From Heligmosomoides polygyrus polygyrus (taxonomy: Eukaryota; Nematoda; Chromadorea; Rhabditida; Heligmosomidae), in assembly GCA_947396885.1 (NCBI GenBank), contig OX377206.1:14445466-14509465 (forward strand): a DNA stretch of 64,000 nucleotides, written 5' to 3'. Below are positions 55,290-64,000 of this stretch, one piece after another (positions within the stretch are counted from its first letter, which is position 1; each line of letters begins with the position of its first letter). Under the pieces are notes generated by a model. It saw only the letters and a program-made list of their open reading frames with translations, ran no database searches and was not told the DNA's origin. Both the position numbers and the translations under genes were made by a program.

Positions 55290-55864
55290 ATTGGCTATGG
55301 GTTCGACCCCAACGGATCTCTGGGACGAGATCGTTACAATTCATACGGCGACAACGATCGACCAATGTGCCTTAAAATGGTGCTTGGCCTGACATCGTCG
55401 TCAAGTCGCTGGAGGACCCCGCTGCACCATCGAGGGATGACGAGGAGGAGGCCTTCTTAGGCAAAGAAGGAGAAAATGTCGTCGAGGCGCAATGTCTGTC
55501 ATCATTCCACACGGTTGTAACCGCGCTGCAGAACATCACGAGCGTCTCCGAAACAGCAGCAACAACGCTAACACTAGTTACAGTTCAGCATCGTCTCCTT
55601 CACGATCACCTCCACTCCGTCGACGCGCATCTACGTGCTTCGATGGAAGCCGCCGTTCGAAACAGGACTCGGGCGGAGCCAATGCGAAGTACCGAAAAAG
55701 GAATGAAGACGATCTCCTGCAGTGGAGTCGACCAGAGGACCTATAAGTGGCCAAGGGTACAAGTGACTCGAAAATCACAGACAGTGGCTAAACAGACAGA
55801 CAAAAGGACGCAAACACGATGGATTAGATTCACGGAAGAAAAGACGCAGACCGCATCGAAGTGA
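55290..55864 (+). pseudogene. Decayed coding region downstream of the FG-rich exon
   Basis: Frame 1 reads YGFDPNGSLGRDRYNSYGDN (about 55295-55370), in keeping with the FG/YG-rich exon upstream. A shift leads into a 162-codon frame at 55376-55864 with no early ATG. It reads DIVVKSLEDPAAPSRDDEEE, SSFHTVVTALQNITSVSETA, and a basic end VAKQTDKRTQTRWIRFTEEK. A third frame, SYSSASSPSRSPPLRRR (55492-55746), is also open. Which frame is original is unclear. I take the whole as a broken gene or the tail of a real multi-exon gene. It has no recognised domain; the long frame is acidic first, basic last. Confidence 0.35.
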
Positions 55865-57670
55865 ATGTGGAGAATTGTACGCAGTCGTTCGCGTACAGTG
55901 CCACATTCTTTCAGTCAGAGTATGTTTCCAAGTAGAGGTTAGTTTTTCATTATTTCTTCGTTTCAGAAAAGGGGAAAAGGTAGAGAAAAAGAGTAGGAAA
56001 AGAAAAAATAAAGGGAAAACGACTAAACAGCTGATCCCTGATCAAGGACTAACTAATTCAATTACTCTGAGAATGTCGGTACCTGTTCATGTGCTCATTT
56101 TAATTGTTGCATAAATTTAGTATGTGATAGTCATGTTTGTTACTACAGTGTTTAGTTTATGACGCGTCATTTGGTTAAGGTAGAATAAGCAAATAAATAA
56201 ATAAATGGGAGACGTTTCACGTCAGACTGGACACTCTTCTAAACAACGCCAACGCTTTTGAAATAAATCGAACTGAACATCTTCCAAATCAAAACGAGCT
56301 CCTTTTCTATTAAAATGGGAGCTCTCCTTAAAGTATAAAATAATTCTTCTTCAATGAAAATATTAGTGTGGTTTTCTTTTAACTTTTAATTGCGTACCCA
56401 GCAAGTGAACGCTCTATCTCTAATTTTATATAATTCTCATTTTTTAAGCCAAATAATGGCTTATATATTGTTTTTCAAAAGGAGGCAGGCAGCCATTTTC
56501 AGTGAAGGAATTGCGCCATGCCATCCCCGTCCAAGACGTTGCGATTTTTATTCGAATGATAGCAAAATTTCTGTTTGCATGGAGCTTCACACCTGCAAAC
56601 GACACAACAAAAACAATTGTAAAGAACACGCATGTCATTACCTTGATGCTTCATATGAGCAGCATTAACATGATAAAATAATAATCAGACAAAAACACAA
56701 CGAGCATAATTTGAGACTTCTTAAATTCCTAGATGTAACGTTGTATAATTATATACTAAGAAACTTACTCGGCTAGCTTTTTTCCTTCAATACTCTAGAA
56801 CGACAGCTTCTTGCGCGGCGGCATATTCGTACTGACAACCATCAGTAACCGAAATGCAATGTGACTTCGACAATAATAGGTAAGACCTCAACATGTTCAT
56901 ACTTTGGCTATGATCTTGCATACTTTTAAATTTCTACGGGGACTAATGTTGTCCAATTGTATACTAATTATCTCACATATTCTTCCTTGTCTTCCATTGC
57001 TATGTCGTCTTCACGGTTCTGAAAACCAATAAATGGAATGTGCAGTTACTTCAACAAACCGTGCTTCATAAGTGGCACTCCTAAAAAATTGAATCTTTAA
57101 TCCTGGGAATGATCACATCATTTGGTGACCTTCTCAAAAATTTGGAATGGAAATTTGGCGGGTGAGTCCTAATTGATTAGATCCCTTTTTGGCTCTAAAG
57201 AAGCCGCCTTGCCGAAACTTCTATCGCTTAGTAACTTCGTGTTAAGCTGAAAACATAAAAATGCCCAAAAATATTACTTTCTCCAGAAAAATAGGAAAGA
57301 AGAAGTTGGAGGTTGGGTAAATAAGACTGCTTCTCAACTCGTACTTCTGACATAGTTTGGTAGTCCTTTCAAAGTCTTACGGGAAGTAGTGTAGCCTAGT
57401 TACGTAATATCTCATTGCACACGACATTGCCCGTCATCTGAGCAGGATGGGTTTTTCCGATGTTAATGATATATATAAGAAAACAATCTGTGAAGAGTTT
57501 GGGATGTATCCTACCCCGGGGGCCAAATAACTAAAAAGAAGGTAACAAAATAAATTAAGACTTACCGGGCCCAGGAGAGCGAGTTAGAACCTAAAAGAAG
57601 CCAAAAACGAACAAACAAACAAAATAAAAAATCGCTGCCGTTTACAACCGCCTCAGCGGGCAAAGAGCGA
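55865..57670. other. AT-rich intergenic DNA, no gene
   Basis: AAAT repeats at 56190-56206 and many A/T runs. Short frames only, with no splice-bounded exon I trust. Confidence 0.5.
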
Positions 57671-57679
57671 CGGAATGGA

Positions 57680-59110
57680 GGCATGCCGCGTGCTGACCGC
57701 CGGCTGACATGTTATAACCAGGATCTAACATGGTGAGGAGGGCGCATGAAGCCGCATGCCGCGTGCTGACCGCCGCTGACATGTTATAACCAGGATCTAA
57801 CATGGTGAGGAGGGCACACAACTTTGCCTGCTTACAACCCCAATAAATATTAATATATGTTCCCCTGGGATAAGGGAGCTCAGTTTCTCCCAAGGTTGCC
57901 GTCCTTTCCGTTCATTTACCCTTTAGGGCCTTTTCTTAGCAATTTTCTATGTTTGACGTGCGTTCCAGTCGGTTTTTTTTCGTATCGGTATCGTGATTTG
58001 CTCGTTTCGGTCCGCTCTGTGGTGTACTCGTCAGGCTTGTTTCGTATTCGACTCCTGTGCGTCGTTCGGATAGTTCCATCCTTAGCCGTAGATCCTTATA
58101 GGTGCTGCGATTCTAATTTTCCATGGAGGTTCTATGGATTTATTGTGAGGTCGTCTACATTTTGTGGACTTATATCCCATTAAGGTTAGTTTTGTATTTT
58201 TTATTTTATTTTTTAATTCGTTGAAGACCTCCTTCCTCATTGGGGAGTCCCGACGAGGTTTACTGTTTCCTTATAGTGTGCTTGTCTGAGGGCTAGGGAC
58301 GAAACGAGCATATTAATTCCATAACCTTGTTTCTTCTTCATTTTAATACATTGCTGTTTTTTTACTTTATGGTGAGGGAAGCGCATGAAGCCGCATGCCG
58401 CTTGCTGGCCGCCGCTGACATGTTATAACCAGGATCTAACATGGTGAGGAGGGCACACAACATTGCCTGCTTACAACCGCAATAAATATTAATATATGTT
58501 CCCCTGGGATAAGGGAGCTCAGTTTCTCCCAAGGTTGCCGTCCTTTCCGTTCATTTACCCTTTAGGGCCTTTTCTTAGCAATTTTCTATGTTTGACGTGC
58601 GTTCCAGTCGGTTTTTTCGTATCGGTATCGTGATTTGCCCGCTCTGTGGGGTACTCGTCAGGCTTGTTTCGTATTCGACTCCTGTGCGTCGTTCGGATAG
58701 TTCCATCCTTAGCCGTAGATTCTTATAGGTGCTGCGATTCTAATTTTCCATGGAGGTTCTATGGATTTATTGTGAGGTCGTCTACATTTTGTGGACTTAT
58801 ATCCCATTAAGGTTAGTTTTGTATTTTTTATTTTATTTTTTAATTCGTTGAAGACCTCCTTCCTCATTGGGGAGTCCCGACGAGGTTTACTGTTTCCTTA
58901 TAGTGTGCTTGTCTGAGGGCTAGGGACGAAACGAGCATATTAATTCCATAACCTTGTTTCTTCTTCATTTTAATACATTGCTGTTTTTTTACTTTATGGT
59001 GAGGGAAGCGCATGAAGCCGCATGCCGCTTGCTGGCCGCCGCTGACATGTTATAACCAGGATCTAACATGGTGAGGAGGGCACACAACATTGCCTGCTTA
59101 CAACCGCAAT
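57680..59110 (+). repeat. Tandem repeat of about 630 bp, two units and partial copies
   Basis: A unit starting GCGCATGAAGCCGCATGCCG lies at 57742, 58381 and 59008, so periods are 639 and 627 bases. Two full units and a partial third are present; a 75-base head is also duplicated just upstream at 57681. The units are nearly identical (small indels, TT/GT changes), so the amplification is recent. Each carries ACATGTTATAACCAGGATC, CCTGGGATAAGGGAGCTCAG and a T-rich GTTTTGTATTTTTTATTTTA. No open frame spans a unit. It does not resemble rDNA or spliced-leader genes to me. Confidence 0.85.
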
Positions 59111-59275
59111 AAATGTGATTTTTTCGTTTTTTTTTTCTTTGTGACTTTTATCGTTTAGGTCACATGTTGTTCCGTGGAGGCCGCTCGGTAAGTCTCAAGT
59201 GGATTTGTTGATATAGTACTTTTTTACTTATGTGTCCACCCCGGACTTGGATTGATCCAGACTTGTTTAAGGCGT
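59111..59275. other. Spacer
   Basis: A T-rich tract at 59116-59140 and nothing else. Confidence 0.4.
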
Positions 59276-62200
59276 AATACGAAACTCGCACAAGGTTAGG
59301 CTGAACATTTACTGTATGCTGTCGGCTCGTTGAATCATAATATCGCAGAACTACCAGTTGTAGGAGTCGCAAACATTTTATAACAACTTTTTTAAAGGAT
59401 GGTTAAAAAATTGGGAACTTTGCCAAAACATACTATTAAGTTTGCAATCTCACTAAATAGAAGTACAAGTACCTTAAAAATGAGGATTTTCAAAGCGAAT
59501 TATTACGAAAAAGCATGAACCTCGTCAAGAGTTCTGTGCGGAACACCAAAAGAGCATTTATCACCATGCTTCCCACAACATCAAAGGCTAATTTAATTTC
59601 GTTGACGGTGTTGGGATTTTTAAAAAGCTCTGAATGTTTTATGAGAGTGGTTCAAAAGGCCTACCACTCCATCGGGAAGGTTCTTGCTCCGCTACGTCTT
59701 TGGAGTCTTTGCGTCGTCGTGCGATGCTAATGCTGACATCGCATGCTACATCGCGTCCGTCCTTGCTCCGCTCACTGTAATAGCCGGTAGTGATGGCAGT
59801 CATGTTCTGACAGGTTGCAACAGATTTGGTTTGAAACAGTTTTCCAACCCGCGCCTTTCCATAACTGGTGGTTATACTCTAGTAGCAAGCAACTGAGATG
59901 TTTCTCAAAAGCAAATGACGAAGTTGTATGCAGCATGCTTGACGCGTTCTTTTAATCGGCTTTGGACGATTTCTTTGCATCTCATGAGGGAACAAGGTGG
60001 AGCTCTATAAGAAAATAAACGCATAGCTCGTCAAACGTTGTTTCGGAGAATATAGAACTTTTGCACTAACACATGTCAGACCCTCTCTACCCATTGCCGA
60101 AAACCTGTTCTTAAAAGATACTCAGGAATTTGCGGAATACACTTTCCAGTAATCCCTTAAATATATGCTCAGCACCTCGAGATATGCTAACGGAGCTGTA
60201 CAGTTTGGAAACACAGAAACTTCTCTGCACCGTCGAGAACAGAGAATTTTATAATTTCAAGAAAACTTCAGACAACACTCTTGACCACAGAATGCGGCAA
60301 ATGAGACTGAATACTCATGGAAAAAGGTATAGATAGCTGTGAAACAGCAATTGCCAGACAAAAGCTCAGAGCAGAAACCTAACCGCAGACATCCATATGC
60401 CTTTACCAACCACTGTGTTGTGAATGAGTAAGCTCGGTACGTGCGTACTTCCTGCCACGTAATACAAAAAACTATACGCCAAAATTGAAAAGATGAACAA
60501 TGAGGAAAGGATCTCCTCACTTCCTAGATAAACCACATTGTTCAGCACTCCGAATGCCTTCTCCTTCAGTCAACGAAGCAATTCTTGAGCAAAATTGATT
60601 AGAAACCGCTACCAAGGTTGTTTCGGAACCTCACTTCTTCAAGAATTGAGCCTAAGCCGGTAGTCTTTTTCGAGGCGTATCTTATTTTGTTTTGTCGAAC
60701 ATGTATAGGTGCTAACGATAAATGATAAAAGGAGGATAGATAACGGGATTGATCAATGCCTAGTGGGATGCGATACGCGTCACTTCTATGGGATATTGCG
60801 TAGGCGATTTGAATGCATATTCCTTCAGTACAGTAACTTCCGATGGTCATCCGACAAACAAATCTGTGTTTTACTCCTCCCGGACAACTTTGTGGAGTGA
60901 AGGCTTGGCTCCGAGAGCTCAATCAGAAACGATTGATACTGTTGTTTATTGATATCCTTAACTGCAGTGGTACACTGTTGTTGTGTTGCTGCTGTTGATA
61001 TAGTAACTTTCGTGAAAATGACACTTGGTGTTATTAAAAGTAACAGTTTAACCAAGATTCATCCTCCAGCCGGAGACCTTCGCTACAGAAGAGAACTACC
61101 CATATCGATTACCCAGTGTGGGAAGTCGATGCAGTCCGCTATAATCGCTCCTAACTGTTTCATTCGCCTATGGTAATTGGCACTAATCCACTTTCTTAAC
61201 GGATAACAAACGTTGAGTAGGGATAGGAAAGTGCATGCCGTGAGACACAACACGGCGCACATAGAGCTAAGAAGAGGTAGACCCATGGAATCAGTAACAC
61301 AGAGCGGCTCTAGCGGCAACTTGACTCTAGGCACCTTCACTCCTTGTGCACAAACGGTGAGCCTCAGGAAAAAATCGACATCTTCGACAGACACTGAGCC
61401 TCTGATCGATTTTGGTCACACGACGAAAAGTCATTTCGGCAGAACGGAGGAATCCCACTCCTCCTGATACTATGTTGGACAGAATTTTTTTCCACGCAGG
61501 GCCCCGCTATCTGGGAATTTTCCGCCATTTTCATTTCGCACCTTGTAATTTTGGCTCCAGTGCTATGAGGTTTGTTGAATCGACAGGTATGAGCTTGACG
61601 TGGTATGAACAGAAAACAGACACGTCAAGCAGGACGAAAAACTACGAAGTTGACATATCTGTCACCTCTTACCTGTCTTCACTTTACGATCGCAGAGCTG
61701 CTCCAGCGGTGTTTAAACAGTGTGTGTGTTTAAACAGATAGAATTCAGGCTAGAGTTACTTTGTTAAATAAACTATGATGGGGAGCTAGTACGGAGAGTC
61801 TTCTAAATGCTTTAGTTGCTGAATAATTCTCCTCTAAATAACCTGATAGGTGATAAGGTACGTTACTATTGAGGAGGCATTAAAGTCCCCCTTCCCTAGA
61901 TAGAAAAAGCCGGAAATGGATTTCGAATTTATGCCGCCCATCTCCTATTCAATATCGATTCATGGGGATCGATCTTCAAAAACGATCTACAGGATCGTGA
62001 CCTCGTTTACCCTCTGGAAGTTCCCAGGCATGTAGAACACGTCTGGGTATTTTCCGCTATTTTCGCGTCTCGTAATTTCACCCCCCCCCCCGAATCCCCC
62101 TATTTTTCCCCTTCTATTTTATGACTCGGCTCGTTCGATGTATGACTTATCGCTTAGCGCGTTATTATATGGCATGACAGACAGGTAGATGATGGTCGGA

Positions 62201-63343
62201 AATATTGAAAAAAAAATCAAAACAGAAAGCTGAGTTTTGAGAATGTTTATAACACTAATCCCGGCAAATTCACTCAGATGTGTTCACCTTTCAATGACTA
62301 CATTAATGATTATACATACAGTTCTGCCAACAAACTCGTTGTAATTGTTTCTCAGCCGTGAATATCATTCAAAGTGTTGCAAGGCATTTTCAATCCCACA
62401 TTGTCGCCTCTACTCGAAAATGTGGCCCGCATCGAGAGGTAGGAACGGGTGGGCGTGCCAGTGAGAAGTCATGTACGATATGTACACTGGAGCTGGCGCG
62501 TGTTGGGTCTGAGCCTTGATTGGTTGTGATTGGCTAGCACGCTCCCGCCTCCCAAATCCGCTTCCCACATTAGCGACATCAATCTCACATCGCTGCGTCA
62601 GGAGGAAGCATGGCACAGGTACAGATAGTAGACAAACCCTATTTCACCCTCATAGCGTCTAAATTGTTTGTCAAATAAAACTATTTAAAACGTTAAGCAG
62701 GAATTCATATGTCAACATCTGAGTTGTCTTGTAGAGGAACATCTGAGTTTACACCAATAAGTTTAAAGCTGCCAACTATGGAAGAGATACAGAGTTAGCT
62801 TTCTTTAGACGACTACACCAGACTATCCTTATCATCCTAGAGTTGGTTTCAAACTTAACACGCTGACGATCGCGCGATTTTCGCGTGTCTAGCAGGTGGG
62901 ACCAAATGATACTTTGCAACGTCGAGGATTGTTTGTTTATAGAAGCTACCATTTGTCGAAAATCTCAGTAAATGAAAATTAGTTTTGTTTACAACGCTTT
63001 TTAGAACTTCTAAAGATGAAGTACACATAGTATAAAAAGTTGCCTCGAAAAGTTTGAATCCAACTGGAAGAATAAGTGACAAGACAGAGATACAACTTCA
63101 TGTCACATGGTCCTATTCAGCCGAAAGGGTGTGCCATGGCGTCATATCACATCAAAGGGCTACATTTGAACCTGACGTATCCCTTCCATAACCAAATTTG
63201 CGAAGCGTACTGAGACATTTTCTCCTTCTTCAAAAATTCGCTAAGTGTCCATATCTTTGCGTACATCTAAGGAAATATTCTACGCTCCTCATCAAAACAT
63301 GTAACGCCAATGCATCCGTAATGATTAATCATAAGAATCTCAC
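59276..63343 (+). repeat. Right copy of the long direct duplication
   Basis: Blocks 59280-59510, 59545-59955, 60400-61150, 61320-62470 and 62940-63343 match, respectively, 2060-2260, 6970-7345, 2270-3035, 4560-5590 and 10656-11045. 61736-61950 also matches 35160-35400. The block order differs slightly from the left side, so rearrangement followed duplication. 61160-61320, absent from the left copy, is what the RTE fragment at 3.0-4.6 kb replaced. No conserved coding frame. Confidence 0.7.
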
Positions 63344-63416
63344 CTAAAGGGCGTCCGTTGCTGCAGGAGCGGCAGCGGTAGGCATGAGCCTTCGGGAAGC
63401 TTCGGCTCATATGTTA
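63344..63416 (-). other. Exon-like unit, copy 4 of 4
   Basis: The minus strand reads CTGTCTGTTTAG|TAACATATG ... CCTTTAG|GTGAG, 73 bases, open in the shared frame as TYEPKLPEGSCLPLPLLQQ and RTPF. Both splice-like ends are intact, the best of the four copies. Confidence 0.4.
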
Positions 63417-63424
63417 CTAAACAG

Positions 63425-63720
63425 ACAAGAATAACATTCTCCGCATATGTAAAACTCGCTATGGTAGCCGATAGAAGCTGTTTCACTGCTGATTTGTCAT
63501 GACCTTTTTCATCCACTATCTTTTAGTCGCAGTCCGCGACGTAACCTGGCACTCACGACCAAATGAGGTCTTTTCGGTACAATGGGAGCCAATTACCACC
63601 CAGACCATGCATTCTGGAGCGCAGCATTTGTGTTGCAGCACATCAGTTAGGTTCTTTTTGAATATTTTAGATCCCAAGAAACGGTAGGCAAAAAACCCTT
63701 GCTATCAAAAGGCTCTCGGT
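63425..63720. other. No gene recognised
   Basis: Unremarkable sequence before the possible 3' end of a minus-strand gene. Confidence 0.4.
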
Positions 63721-63726
63721 CAACGA

Positions 63727-64000
63727 ACAAGATTTATTGCAACAATTAACACAAAACAGGAACACGCGAAAATGATGACGATGCCAACTGGGCGAGGATA
63801 TGAGAGGCGGCCACAATGGGTACTGGTACTGCCGGCCTGAGTGTGAGCGGGATGAATGGAACGCGAATCGACGATGCGGCTGGTAACGGACGTCCTCGTG
63901 CTAGCTGCAGAAGCGAACAGACGACGTGGCGTGCGGGTGGCGTACTGCCGGCACAGGTGGACGAGAACTGCTGACGACGATTTCGCAATGAGGTGGACCC
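63727..64000 (-). CDS. Possible 3' end of a minus-strand gene, cut by the window edge
   Basis: The minus strand is open from the window edge to a TGA near 63746, followed by AATAAA at 63733-63738. The translation (CAGSTPPARHVVCSLLQLAR, then RVPFIPLTLRPAVPVPIVAA) is Ala/Pro/Arg-rich with no domain I know. Composition could equally be a GC-rich noncoding stretch. Confidence 0.2.

Noticed and set aside
55492..55746. A separate Ser/Arg-rich gene
   Set aside because: It overlaps the longer 162-codon frame. No splice-bounded support favours it, so I kept it inside the pseudogene entry.
57680..59110. rDNA, 5S or spliced-leader gene array
   Set aside because: I do not recognise 5S, rRNA or the conserved nematode spliced-leader sequence in the unit.
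11290..61710. A conserved short protein (VTSYLSSLYDRR) in two copies
   Set aside because: Between 11290-11470 and 61555-61710 most differences change the amino acid, so there is no sign of selection on the frame.

Overview
The window reads as eukaryotic, AT-leaning, intron-bearing DNA from a parasitic nematode. A strongylid such as a hookworm is my best guess. The basis is the style of its RTE-type retrotransposon proteins, a mariner-type transposase, Helitron helicase relics, and many short exon-like stretches bounded by nematode-type TTTCAG/TTTAG acceptors and GTGAG/GTAAG donors. I see no intact conserved housekeeping gene, no rRNA and no certain functional tRNA. Most of the sequence is transposons, their nonautonomous derivatives, satellites and old segmental duplications carrying decayed gene pieces.

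Layout. From 1 to 7.4 kb lies an old duplicated segment whose other copy is at 59.3-63.4 kb; a 5'-truncated RTE fragment interrupts it at 3.0-4.6 kb. A nearly full-length RTE element (7.47-10.66 kb) keeps an intact APE-type endonuclease but has a broken reverse transcriptase. From 10.7 to 17.6 kb there are a piggyBac-like element, a decayed mariner element, a pair of inverted repeat copies, one of which holds a nested foldback MITE, and tRNA-derived SINEs. From 17.6 to 21.6 kb a decayed Helitron helicase is split by a 1.4 kb repeat element, followed by a 180-bp repeat array and a 52-bp minisatellite with higher-order structure. From 21.6 to 23.3 kb an 876-bp MITE with long inverted arms sits in a local repeat that also supplies its empty site.

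From 23.8 to 45.9 kb there are four decayed, partly homologous minus-strand segments with EGF-like exon remnants, mixed with foldback MITEs, SINEs, a few candidate exons and a GC-rich remnant with internal repeats. From 46.8 to 48.2 kb is the inverted second copy of the 1.4 kb element. A 466-bp palindromic MITE follows at 49.4 kb. At 50.3-54.1 kb one hAT-like element contains a second hAT-like element, which contains an RTE fragment. FG-rich and lysine-rich coding relics lie at 54.9-55.9 kb, a 0.63 kb tandem repeat at 57.7-59.1 kb, and the right copy of the long duplication follows to 63.4 kb.

The genes do not form a pathway. The coherent story is one of transposition and decay. Five palindromic elements share a TAA target duplication (PIF/Harbinger-like), and two of them have their pre-insertion site preserved elsewhere in the window. 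A compact double-hairpin module occurs at the 5' end of the RTE element, at one end of both 1.4 kb elements and at one further site. All family calls come from reading the sequence by eye and have not been tested by database search.
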